Source: Amycolatopsis acididurans
GTDB lineage: Bacteria > Actinomycetota > Actinomycetes > Mycobacteriales > Pseudonocardiaceae
DNA length: 64,000 bases
Reading direction: 5' to 3'
Assembly: GCF_012328925.1 (NCBI RefSeq)
Contig: NZ_JAAXLS010000003.1
Span: forward strand, 248,001 to 312,000
This document shows positions 18,916-26,636 of this stretch, piece after piece. The notes beneath the pieces are model-generated. The model was not told the origin of the DNA, made no database searches, and saw only the letters and a program-made list of their open reading frames with translations. Position numbers and translations under genes: made by a program. The number at the start of each line of letters is the position of its first letter. Positions within the stretch are counted from its first letter, which is position 1.

Positions 18916-19434
18916 TCAACGCGCCTGCGCGGCCTCCCCGGCCTCCAGCTCGGCCAGCGCGGCCGCACAGCGCGGGGTGAGCCGTTCGCGGATCGCGGTG
19001 CTGATCTCGCCGAGCTGGCACACTTGTTCCGGCGTCAGCGCGTCGAACAGCGCCTCCCGCACCGCCTCGACGTGCCCCGGCGCGGCGGCCTCGAGCGCGG
19101 CGAATCCCTCCGGCGTGAGCGTGGCGTTCGCGCCGCGCTTGTCGGTCGCGCAGTGCTCGCGGCGCACCCACCCGTTGGCCTCCAGGCGCGCGACGGCGTG
19201 TGAGAGCCTGCTGCGCGAGGACCGGCTGCGGTCGGCGAGTTCGCTCATGCGCAGGGTGCGGCCGGGCGCCTCGGACAGCCTGACCAGCACCTCGTAGTAG
19301 GTGTGCGGCATCGCCGCGTCACGCTGGAGCTGGCCCTCGACGTGTCCGCGCACCATGTCAATCGCTGCGGAGAACTCGCGCCACACGCGCTGTTCGTCGT
19401 CGCTGAGCCACCGGGTTCCCGACATACGAAACAT
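18916..19434 (-). CDS. MarR family transcriptional regulator
   Basis: Winged-helix regulator of about 172 residues with the MarR pattern MPHTYYEVLVRLSEAPG, then RMSELADRSRSSRSRLSHAVARLEANGWVRRE as the DNA-recognition region, then the basic wing DKRGANATLTPEG. It is divergent from yceI. The 88-bp gap holds two identical-type palindromes (TTGA-N4-TCAA) that are very probably its operators, so it should repress itself and yceI. Start: an ATG at 19432-19434 has AGGGG upstream; a second in-frame ATG three codons later (19423-19425) is an alternative. The effector is unknown. Confidence 0.88.
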   Translation of the reverse strand: MFRMSGTRWLSDDEQRVWREFSAAIDMVRGHVEGQLQRDAAMPHTYYEVLVRLSEAPGRTLRMSELADRSRSSRSRLSHAVARLEANGWVRREHCATDKRGANATLTPEGFAALEAAAPGHVEAVREALFDALTPEQVCQLGEISTAIRERLTPRCAAALAELEAGEAAQAR

Positions 19435-19445
19435 CTTACCCCTGG

Positions 19446-19490
19446 TTGAGCCTTCAACTAAGCTTCGGTACAGTCTGATTGAGAGCTCAA
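19446..19490. promoter_or_regulatory. Paired MarR operators overlapping the yceI promoter
   Basis: Two 12-bp palindromes of the form TTGA-N4-TCAA lie at 19446-19457 (TTGAGCCTTCAA) and 19479-19490 (TTGAGAGCTCAA), with centres 33 bp apart, about three helical turns on the same face. A plausible yceI promoter is embedded: TTGAGC at 19446-19451, 17 bp spacer, TACAGT at 19469-19474. The first palindrome covers the -35 box and the second covers the start-site region, an arrangement expected for repression. Binding by the neighbouring MarR protein is an inference. Confidence 0.7.
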
Positions 19491-19522
19491 CCCATAGCGT
19501 TGCTAAACAAAGGAGAGGCTTC

Positions 19523-20071
19523 ATGAGCGCGCCCACCACCGAGATCCCCGGTTACATCGCAGGCACCTGGGTCATCGACGGCACCCACTCCGACGTGACC
19601 TTCACCGTCCGCCACCTGGGCGTCTCGAAGGTTCGCGGCCGCTTCGACCAGGTCGAGACCACCATCGTGACGGCGGAGAAGTTCGCCGACTCGACGGTCA
19701 CCGCGACCATTCACACCGCGAGCATCGACACCAACAACGCCGACCGCGACGCGCACGTGCGGGGCGGCGACTTCCTCGACGTCGAGAACTTCCCGGCCAT
19801 GACCTTCACCTCCACCGCGGTGCGCGAGGAGGACGGCGAGTACTTCATCGACGGTGAGCTGACCCTGCGTGGCGTCACCAAGCCCGTGACCCTGGCCGCC
19901 GAGCTGGGCGGGTTCGGCAACGGCATGGCCGAGGGCAGCAAGGTCCTCGGCATCTCGGCGAGCACCGAGATCAGCCGCACCGACTTCGGTGTCGGCAGCG
20001 GCGTCCCGGGCGCCGTGGTCAGCGACAAGATCAAGATCGAGCTCGACATCGAGGCCGGCCTGCAGGCCTGA
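19523..20071 (+). CDS. YceI family protein
   Basis: 182-residue lipocalin-like protein of the YceI family, which bind polyisoprenoid or similar amphiphiles. Typical segments are GTWVIDGTHSDVTFTVRHLGVSKVRGRF, FLDVENFPAMTF and LTLRGVTKPVTL. No signal peptide is visible, so it should be cytoplasmic, unlike the periplasmic E. coli protein. ATG at 19523 has AAGGAG 7 nt upstream. It is the presumed target of the divergent MarR regulator; because MarR proteins often sense lipophilic or aromatic compounds, the pair may respond to such a molecule (inference). Confidence 0.92.
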   Translation: MSAPTTEIPGYIAGTWVIDGTHSDVTFTVRHLGVSKVRGRFDQVETTIVTAEKFADSTVTATIHTASIDTNNADRDAHVRGGDFLDVENFPAMTFTSTAVREEDGEYFIDGELTLRGVTKPVTLAAELGGFGNGMAEGSKVLGISASTEISRTDFGVGSGVPGAVVSDKIKIELDIEAGLQA

Positions 20072-20079
20072 AGCCCGTT

Positions 20080-20116
20080 GCCGTGAGGGACCTCCTCCGA
20101 GGGGGTCCCTCACGGC
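20080..20116. terminator. Terminator between yceI and the HIT gene
   Basis: Perfect 13-bp stem GCCGTGAGGGACC / GGTCCCTCACGGC with an 11-nt loop, lying between convergent genes so that it can act on both strands. No T-run follows. Confidence 0.75.
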
Positions 20117-20125
20117 GGGCACGGC

Positions 20126-20668
20126 TCAGGCGCCCCAGGCGCTCGCCAGCAACTCCCGCGTTTCGCCCAGGAGCTGCGGCAGGACCTTCGTGTGGCCGAT
20201 CACCGGCATGAAGTTCGCGTCGCCGCCCCACCTCGGCACCACGTGCTGGTGCAGGTGCGCGGCGATCCCGGCGCCCGCGATCACGCCCTGGTTCATGCCG
20301 ATGTTGAACCCGTGCGCCCCCGACACGGACCGGACCACCGTCATCGCGCGCTGCGTGAACTCCGCCAGTTCCCTGACTTCGTCCGGCGTCAGTTCCGTGT
20401 AGTCCGCGACGTGCCGGTACGGCAGGACCATCAGGTGCCCGGGGTTGTACGGATACAGGTTCAGCACCGCCCACACCTGCTCACCGCGGGCGATGATCAG
20501 CGCGTCCTCGTCGGCCATGCCGGTGAGGCGGCAGAACGGGCAGCCCTCCGGCTCGTCCCCCTCGGCCTGCCCCTGCCCCTGCACGTAGGCCAGCCGGTGC
20601 GGCGTCCACAGACGCTGCAACGCGTCCGGGACGCCGACACCGTCCTGGGCGACGACTTCCGGCTTCAC
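20126..20668 (-). CDS. HIT family hydrolase/phosphorylase
   Basis: 180-residue histidine-triad protein with the active-site motif HLHQHVV and an N-terminal CPFCRL pair that may hold zinc. The core [20 protein letters not shown] is typical of the branch acting on diadenosine polyphosphates. The gene at this position next to thrS in M. tuberculosis (Rv2613c) has been described as an Ap4A phosphorylase; I infer a similar role here. The GTG start overlaps the thrS stop (GTGA), so it is translated with thrS, whose side reaction makes Ap4A-type nucleotides. Confidence 0.88.
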   Translation of the reverse strand: MKPEVVAQDGVGVPDALQRLWTPHRLAYVQGQGQAEGDEPEGCPFCRLTGMADEDALIIARGEQVWAVLNLYPYNPGHLMVLPYRHVADYTELTPDEVRELAEFTQRAMTVVRSVSGAHGFNIGMNQGVIAGAGIAAHLHQHVVPRWGGDANFMPVIGHTKVLPQLLGETRELLASAWGA

Positions 20669-22725
20669 CCGAGGACCGCCCCGACGCTGTCGGCGGAGGG
20701 CGAGGTGTTCTCGCGGCGGGCGACCCAGCCGGCGATGACCTCGACCGCGTCGCTCACCGGCACCCCGTTGATCTGGCTGCCGTCGCGGAAGCGGAACGAC
20801 ACCGCGCCCGCCTCCACGTCCTTGCCGCCTGCCAGCACCATGAACGGCACCTTCTGCGTGGTGTGGGTGCGGATCTTCTTCTGCATCCGGTCGTCGCTGG
20901 TGTCCACCTCGACGCGAATTCCCTTGGCGCGCAATGCTTTCTCCACGCCACGCAGGTGCTCGACGTGCTCGTCGGCGATCGGGATTCCCACGACCTGCAC
21001 GGGCGCGAGCCACGCCGGGAACGCGCCCGCGTAGTGCTCGGTGAGCACGCCGAAGAACCGCTCGATCGACCCGAACAGCGCGCGGTGGATCATCACCGGC
21101 CGCTTGCGGGTGCCATCCGCCGCGGCGTATTCGAGCTTGAACAGCTCCGGCAGGTTGAAGTCCAGCTGAATGGTGGACATCTGCCACGACCGGCCCAGCG
21201 CGTCCTTGGCCTGCACCGAGATCTTCGGCCCGTAGAACGCCGCGCCACCGGGGTCGGGCACCAGGTCAAGCCCGGACGCCTCGGCGGTCTGCCGCAGCAC
21301 CTCGGTGGCGTCGGCCCACACCTCATCCGAGCCGACGTACTTCTCCTCGTTGCGAGTGGACAGTTCGAGGTAGAAGTCGTTGAGGCCGTAGTCGCGCAGC
21401 AGGTTCAGCACGAAGTCCAGCAGCGACTTCAGCTCGTCGACCACCTGCTCCTGGGTGCAGAAGATGTGCGCGTCGTCCTGGGTGAAGCCGCGGGCGCGGG
21501 TCAGGCCGTGCACCACACCGGACTTCTCGTACCGGTAGACCGTGCCGAACTCGAACAGCCGCATCGGCAGATCCCGGTAGGAACGGCCGCGCGAGGCGAA
21601 GATCAGGTCGTGGAACGGGCAGTTCATCGGCTTGAGGTAGTAGTCCTGGCCCGGTTTGCGGACCTTGCCGTCCTCGTCGTACTCGGCGTCGAGGTGCATC
21701 GCCGGGTACATGCCGTCGCGGTACCAGCCGAGGTGACCGGAGACCTCGAACAGCGTGCCCTTGGTGATGTGCGGCGAGTAGACGAAGTCATAACCGGCCT
21801 CGACGTGCCGCTGCCGCGAGTAGTTCTCCATCTCCTGGCGGATGATGCCGCCCTTGGGATGGAACACCGGCAGCCCGGAGCCGACCTCGTCGGGGAAGCT
21901 GAACAGGTCCAGCTCCGCGCCGAGCTTGCGGTGATCACGCCGCTCGGCCTCGGCCAGCATCTCCAGGTAGTGCTCCTGCGCCTCCTGGGACTCCCATGCG
22001 GTGCCGTAGATCCGCTGCAGCTGCGGGTTCTTCTCGTTGCCGCGCCAGTACGCCGCCGCGACGCGGGTGAGCTTGAACGCCGGGATGAACTTCGTGGTCG
22101 GCAGGTGCGGGCCGCGGCACAGATCGCTCCACACGCGCTCCTTGGTGCGCGGGTCGAGGTTGTCGTAGATGGTCAGCTCACCGCCGCCGACCTCCATCAC
22201 CTCGGAGGTGTCCACTTCGGACTTGAGGTCGATGAGCTCCAGTTTGAACGGCTCGCCCGCCAGTTCCTCGCGGGCCTGCTCGGGCGAGTCGAAGCGGCGC
22301 CGGGAGAACTGCTGCGCGCCCTTGACGATCTGCTTCATGCGCTTTTCCAGCGCCTGCAGATCCTCCGGGGTGAACGGCTTCTCGACCTGGAAGTCGTAGT
22401 AGAAACCGTCCTTGACCGGCGGGCCGATGCCGAGTTTGGCCTCGGGGAACTGCTGCTGCACGGCCTGGGCGAGCACGTGCGCGGCCGAGTGGCGGATGAC
22501 GCTGCGCCCGTCCTCGGTGTTCGCGGCGACGGCCTCGACCTGGGTGTTGACCTCCGGCGCCCACGCCAGGTCGCGCAGGCGGCCCTCGGCGTCACGGACG
22601 ACGACGATCGCGTCCACGCCCTTCGTGGGCAGTCCCGCCTCGCGTACGGCGGCGCCGGCCGTAGTCCCGGCCGGCACCACCACGCTCGGAGCGGGTGCGG
22701 CGACGACGGACGACGGCTGGTTCAC
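20665..22725 (-). CDS. thrS: Threonyl-tRNA synthetase
   Basis: 686-residue class II synthetase that charges tRNA-Thr. N-terminal TGS-like region (about 15-75), editing domain with the HXXXH motif in [11 protein letters not shown], catalytic core with motif 2 ([26 protein letters not shown]) and motif 3 near [20 protein letters not shown], and a C-terminal anticodon-binding domain ([15 protein letters not shown]). Start is a GTG at 22723-22725 with AAGGAG 8 nt upstream. No T-box or other leader structure is recognisable in the 73 bp before it. Confidence 0.98.
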   Translation of the reverse strand: MNQPSSVVAAPAPSVVVPAGTTAGAAVREAGLPTKGVDAIVVVRDAEGRLRDLAWAPEVNTQVEAVAANTEDGRSVIRHSAAHVLAQAVQQQFPEAKLGIGPPVKDGFYYDFQVEKPFTPEDLQALEKRMKQIVKGAQQFSRRRFDSPEQAREELAGEPFKLELIDLKSEVDTSEVMEVGGGELTIYDNLDPRTKERVWSDLCRGPHLPTTKFIPAFKLTRVAAAYWRGNEKNPQLQRIYGTAWESQEAQEHYLEMLAEAERRDHRKLGAELDLFSFPDEVGSGLPVFHPKGGIIRQEMENYSRQRHVEAGYDFVYSPHITKGTLFEVSGHLGWYRDGMYPAMHLDAEYDEDGKVRKPGQDYYLKPMNCPFHDLIFASRGRSYRDLPMRLFEFGTVYRYEKSGVVHGLTRARGFTQDDAHIFCTQEQVVDELKSLLDFVLNLLRDYGLNDFYLELSTRNEEKYVGSDEVWADATEVLRQTAEASGLDLVPDPGGAAFYGPKISVQAKDALGRSWQMSTIQLDFNLPELFKLEYAAADGTRKRPVMIHRALFGSIERFFGVLTEHYAGAFPAWLAPVQVVGIPIADEHVEHLRGVEKALRAKGIRVEVDTSDDRMQKKIRTHTTQKVPFMVLAGGKDVEAGAVSFRFRDGSQINGVPVSDAVEVIAGWVARRENTSPSADSVGAVLG

Positions 22726-22798
22726 GATGGGCTCCTTCGAACGAAGTGGTTACCCACCGATGCTATCGGCCGTGGTCCACCGGCTTTCCGCAGGGACT

Positions 22799-23413
22799 TC
22801 AGACCGTCTCGACGACCTCGTCGTAGTCCAGCCGCGGCAGGCGGTCGAACCACGGGTTGTCCCCCGGCTTGCCGACGTTGACGACGACGAGCGACTTCCA
22901 GTTGGTACCGGAGAAGAACTCCTTATCCACGCCCGCGGCGTCGAAACCGGTCATCGGGCCCGCGGCCAGACCCGCCGCGCGCACGCCGACGATGAAGTAG
23001 CCGACCTGCAGCAGCGAGTTGAGCCGCGCGAAGCCCTCACGCGAACCCTCGTCGCCGGCGAAGAGGTCCTTGGCGTCCGGCTTGTGCGGGAAGGTCTTGG
23101 GCAGGTTCTCGTGGAAGTCGACGTCGGCGGCGAGCACGACGGTCACCGGGGCACTCTCGGTCTTGGCGCGGTTGCCCTCGGCCATGTGCGGCAGCAGGCG
23201 CTGCTTGCCCTCCGGGGTGCGTACCACCAGCGCGCGAAGCGGCTGCGTGTTCATCGAGGTCGGCGCCCATTTCACCAGGTCGTAGATCGCCTGGAGCTGT
23301 TCGTCGGACACCGGCTCGTCGCTGAACGAGTTCGCCGTGCGAGCCTCACGGAACAGCAGGTCCTGGACATCCTGGGGAACGTGCAACGCGTCGGCGAGGG
23401 TGCTCGCGGTCAT
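22799..23413 (-). CDS. Nitroreductase-family oxidoreductase (malonic semialdehyde reductase RutE/HadB-like)
   Basis: 204-residue FMN-dependent protein. The pattern ARTANSFSDEPVSDEQLQAIYDLVKWAPTSMNTQPLRALVV and the GPMTGFDAAGVDKEFF block match the RutE/HadB group, which reduces malonic semialdehyde in pyrimidine breakdown or acts on nitro/halogenated aromatics. No other rut gene is nearby, so the substrate is open. ATG at 23411-23413. It stands between thrS and the polysaccharide locus, with an 87-bp gap to the GH16 gene in which I see no clear signal. Confidence 0.85.
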   Translation of the reverse strand: MTASTLADALHVPQDVQDLLFREARTANSFSDEPVSDEQLQAIYDLVKWAPTSMNTQPLRALVVRTPEGKQRLLPHMAEGNRAKTESAPVTVVLAADVDFHENLPKTFPHKPDAKDLFAGDEGSREGFARLNSLLQVGYFIVGVRAAGLAAGPMTGFDAAGVDKEFFSGTNWKSLVVVNVGKPGDNPWFDRLPRLDYDEVVETV

Positions 23414-23500
23414 GGGCTACTCCCTATTCTCGGAACGGCATTCATCCACGGCTAACGTAGTTGAGCGCTTGACCATTTCCCGCGGAGTGTGTGGCGATCA

Positions 23501-24322
23501 TCACGGCGCGTAAATGCGCGCCCAGTCCACCTGCGCCGTGGTCTGCACCAGCTCGCCGGGATGGTTCCGGACGAAGGTCAGCTGGAGCACCAGGTGCATG
23601 GGCGTCTTCGGGATGAACTTCGGATCGTCGTAGACACCCCACACCTGGCCGTCCAGGTACAGCGTGATCTTGTCCGCCTGCCAGTCCACCCCGAAGTTGT
23701 GCCACTGTGTCAGATCGACCGGCGCGCTCTGGAAGTGCGGTCCCTTGGTGTTGCCGGGGCCGTGCAGCCAGCTGTCGGTGAAGGTCCGCTCCGCGTTCCA
23801 CGTCTCGCTGAAGTCGATCTCGCCGGCGTCGGGGAAGTTCGCGTCGTCGGCACCCCAGAGCAGAAACGTCGGGGCGAACGCGCGGTCGGCCGGCTTGGGC
23901 ATGCGCGCCCGCACCTCCCACCGGCCGAAGGTCTGGTCGTCCTTCCACGCGATCCCGCACGTGGTACCCGCGTTGTTGGCCTGGCCGGTCAGGGTCAGCA
24001 CGCCGTCGGCGACGGCGCACTGCTTCTTGCTCCAGGACTCGTTGACCGAGTTGTCGCCGTTGTAGACGTCCCACTTCGCGGTGTCCACGCTCGCGCCGTC
24101 GAACTCCTCGCCGCCGATCTTCTTCCAGCCGTAGCGGACGGCGGCCTCGGTGGACCCGGACGTCACCGGCGGCGCGGGGGAAGCACCGGCGGCCGCCTGG
24201 CCGGGCGGGTCCTCCGTGCCGCCGCTGAACCGGTCGGCGGTCAGCCGCACCGCGACCACGGCGAGCGCGACCAGCACGGCACACAGGCTGAGGAGAATGA
24301 CCCGACGCTTCACGGCGGCCAA
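23501..24322 (-). CDS. Secreted or membrane-anchored glycoside hydrolase family 16 protein
   Basis: About 273 residues. An N-terminal basic region and hydrophobic segment (about 8-26) act as signal or anchor, followed by an Ala/Pro/Gly linker and a GH16 jelly-roll domain from about residue 63. The GH16 catalytic signature ExDxxE is intact as GEIDFSE (E158, D160, E163). GH16 enzymes cut beta-1,3/1,4-glucans, galactans and similar polymers. It begins one base after the stop of the GT2 gene upstream; TTG at 24320-24322 has a G-rich site 7 nt before it, and GTG at 24311-24313 is an alternative. It may trim or release the polysaccharide made by this locus. Confidence 0.9.
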   Translation of the reverse strand: MAAVKRRVILLSLCAVLVALAVVAVRLTADRFSGGTEDPPGQAAAGASPAPPVTSGSTEAAVRYGWKKIGGEEFDGASVDTAKWDVYNGDNSVNESWSKKQCAVADGVLTLTGQANNAGTTCGIAWKDDQTFGRWEVRARMPKPADRAFAPTFLLWGADDANFPDAGEIDFSETWNAERTFTDSWLHGPGNTKGPHFQSAPVDLTQWHNFGVDWQADKITLYLDGQVWGVYDDPKFIPKTPMHLVLQLTFVRNHPGELVQTTAQVDWARIYAP

Positions 24323-24323
24323 C

Positions 24324-25202
24324 CTACATCCCCCTATAGGGTGAGTTTTCGCACCCGTTCGTTTCCGCTCCGGCGCGCCTGCCCTGCGCCCTGGCGGCCA
24401 GGAAGAGCGCCTGCCGCCGCAGTCGCGCGCCCGGCGCCTTCGCCGCCCCGACCAGCCGGTCCCGCCGCCGCACCCGCCAGTGTGGCGCGGCCGCCATCTC
24501 GCCGGTCAGCGAGCGCTGCTCGACGAAACCGGTGTCCTCCAGCGCCGCCGAGATCGAGCCACGCGAGATCCGGAACGCGGCCAGCGAGTCGGCGAGCCCG
24601 TAGAAGTCCCCGCGCTGCAGCAGCCGGACCCACAGGTCGAGATCCATCGGGAACCGCCATCGCGAGTCGAACCCCCCGACGGCGTCGAAATCCGCGCGCC
24701 GGAACAGTGCGCCGCCGGGTTCACCGAGCGGGTTCCCGCCGTGCCGGACGATCTTGCGGACCACGTCCTGGCTGGCATGCCTGCCGGTCAGCCCGCGCAA
24801 GCCACGATTGCGGCTCAGCGGCCGGGATTCCTCGTTGATCATCGTGCGGCGGCTGCACACGAGCGCGATCCCGGGATCGCCCGCCAGCACCGCGTACTGC
24901 TTCTCCAGGCACCGCGGATGCAGCAGATCGTCCGCGCACACCAGCTTGACCAGCGGCGCCCTCGTCGCGGCGACGGCCTTGTTCCAGTTCTCGGCCAGCG
25001 GCAGCACGCGGTCGTTGCGCACCACGCGCAGCCGGGGATGGTCGAACTCGCGCAGGATCTCGGCGGTCCGGTCGGTCGAGGCGTTGTCGACCACGACCAG
25101 TTCGAAATCGCGGAAGCTCTGCGCGAGCACACTGCGCAGGGTTCCGGCTAGGTATAGTTCGGCCTGGTATGCCGGGACACACACCGCGACTTCGGGCCTC
25201 AC
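24324..25202 (-). CDS. Family 2 glycosyltransferase
   Basis: 292-residue GT-A enzyme without transmembrane helices. The N-terminus VAVCVPAYQAELYLAGTLRSVL and VVVDNASTDRT are the nucleotide-sugar fold, the metal-binding acidic pair is in LVCADDLLHP (D91, D92), and FPMDLDLWVRLLQRGDFYG is the acceptor-side motif. GTG start at 25200-25202. It diverges from the GH39-like gene 41 bp away and leads into the GH16 gene, forming the end of the polysaccharide locus. The sugar is unknown. Confidence 0.88.
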   Translation of the reverse strand: MRPEVAVCVPAYQAELYLAGTLRSVLAQSFRDFELVVVDNASTDRTAEILREFDHPRLRVVRNDRVLPLAENWNKAVAATRAPLVKLVCADDLLHPRCLEKQYAVLAGDPGIALVCSRRTMINEESRPLSRNRGLRGLTGRHASQDVVRKIVRHGGNPLGEPGGALFRRADFDAVGGFDSRWRFPMDLDLWVRLLQRGDFYGLADSLAAFRISRGSISAALEDTGFVEQRSLTGEMAAAPHWRVRRRDRLVGAAKAPGARLRRQALFLAARAQGRRAGAETNGCENSPYRGM

Positions 25203-25243
25203 CGCAACGCCCCCCTTCTCATCCCGGCGTGCGGAGCGTCGCG

Positions 25244-26398
25244 ATGGTAGCGGTATTACTGACAGTGATCGGGTTGTGGTTGCCTTCTGACGGACGTGAA
25301 CCGGCCGGTGCGCACCTGCTGCTGGGCGTCACACACGCCCAGTACAGCCTCGATCCCGACCTCTCCCCCGAGCAGCGCGCCGCGGGCGAACGCGTGCTCG
25401 CCACCGCGCCGATGCTGCAGAACCAGCACATCATGGGCTGGGGCGCACTCAACCCCGAACCCTCCCCCGGCGTGTTCGACTGGTCCACTGTGGACACCCG
25501 GATGGACCTGATTTCGCGCACCGGCGGCGTTCCCGTGCTGACGTTGTGCTGCGCGCCGGACTGGATGAAGGGCGGCAGCCCGGGCACCACCGACTGGAAC
25601 CGCCTGGAGGAGGCCCCAGCGCCGGAGCACTACGGCGACTTCGCCGCGCTCGCCGCCGAGGCCGCCAAGCGCTATCCGCAGGTGCGCTACTTCCAGGTGT
25701 GGAACGAGCTCAAGGGCTTCTGGGACGCCGAGGCGAACACGTGGGACTCCGCGGGGTTCACCGATTTCTACAACCAGGTCTACGACGCGGTGAAGCGGGT
25801 CCGGCCGGATGCCCGCATCGGCGGGCCCTACGTCGTGTTCGACACCGTCGGCTCCGGCCGGATCGACCCGCGGGTGCTGGAGTTCTTCCGGTACTGGAAC
25901 GAGCACAAGCACGGCGCGGACTTCGCCGCCGTCGACGCCTCCACCGGCCCCGGGGACTCCTCGTCGCTCTACGCGGACGTGACGAGCTGGGTGCGTGCGC
26001 AGACCGGGCTTCCCGTCTGGTGGTCGGAGTTCTACCCGCACCCCGTCGAGGAAACCGATCAGGCGCGTGCCGCGGCGACACTCGACGCGGTCGCGCGGGC
26101 CGCCGAGGCGGGTGCGTCGGCGATGCTGCTGTGGCAACCACAGGCCAGCGCCGATCTGCCCTACGCCGCGTTGTGGTCCGATCCGTCCGCGGGCCCGGTC
26201 GGGCCGACCAGCCTCACGCGGGCGTGGACCTGGCTCGCGGCGCGGCTGCGGACCGGCTCGGTGCGGATCGAACGGGACGTGCCCGGCGACCTCCTGCGCT
26301 TCGTGGGCGGCGACGCGACCCTGACGGTCAACCTGTCCGCGTCCGCGAGCGTGCGCCCAGGCGCTTCGCTGGCCCCGTTCGCGATCACCTTCGGCTGA
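25244..26398 (+). CDS. Clan GH-A glycoside hydrolase (GH39-like), exported
   Basis: 384-residue protein with a short hydrophobic N-terminus (MVAVLLTVIGLWL) acting as signal or anchor. The TIM-barrel has the acid/base pair N144-E145 in FQVWNELKG and a probable nucleophile E252 in VWWSEFY, the layout of clan GH-A families such as GH39. The only plus-strand gene in the polysaccharide locus, it shares the 41-bp divergent region with the GT2 gene. I chose the ATG at 25244 because GGAG lies 7 nt before it; a GTG at 25229 and frame openings to 25169 are less likely. Substrate probably the locus's own polymer (inference). Confidence 0.8.
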   Translation: MVAVLLTVIGLWLPSDGREPAGAHLLLGVTHAQYSLDPDLSPEQRAAGERVLATAPMLQNQHIMGWGALNPEPSPGVFDWSTVDTRMDLISRTGGVPVLTLCCAPDWMKGGSPGTTDWNRLEEAPAPEHYGDFAALAAEAAKRYPQVRYFQVWNELKGFWDAEANTWDSAGFTDFYNQVYDAVKRVRPDARIGGPYVVFDTVGSGRIDPRVLEFFRYWNEHKHGADFAAVDASTGPGDSSSLYADVTSWVRAQTGLPVWWSEFYPHPVEETDQARAAATLDAVARAAEAGASAMLLWQPQASADLPYAALWSDPSAGPVGPTSLTRAWTWLAARLRTGSVRIERDVPGDLLRFVGGDATLTVNLSASASVRPGASLAPFAITFG

Positions 26399-26632
26399 TC
26401 AGCCGGAGCTCAGCCCGGCTACGATCCGCCAGATCGCGCCGGCGACGGTGAGCACGGCGAGCCCGACGGCGATCAGGTCGAGCTGCCGGATGCGGCGCGT
26501 GCGCGCGGTCGCCGAATCGGTCGAGCGGCGTCCCACCGCGAGTTCCTTGAACACCGTCCGCACGATCAGCACGGCCAGCAACGCGACCCCGAACAGCGCG
26601 GTGACCAGCGTCAGCACGTCGGCCGCGTTCAC
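26399..26632 (-). CDS. Small two-helix membrane protein
   Basis: 77-residue protein with two predicted transmembrane helices (NAADVLTLVTALFGVALLAV and DLIAVGLAVLTVAGAIW) joined by a basic loop. I do not recognise a family. The GTG start at 26630-26632 is 4 bp after the stop of the large membrane protein upstream, so it belongs to the same operon. Its stop codon abuts that of the convergent GH39-like gene in a perfect palindrome (TGA|TCA). Confidence 0.75.
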   Translation of the reverse strand: MNAADVLTLVTALFGVALLAVLIVRTVFKELAVGRRSTDSATARTRRIRQLDLIAVGLAVLTVAGAIWRIVAGLSSG

Positions 26633-26636
26633 GGTG

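Noticed and set aside
22726..22798. Possible T-box or leader regulation of thrS
   Set aside because: Only 73 bp lie before thrS and they contain no T-box-like sequence or strong terminator/antiterminator pair.
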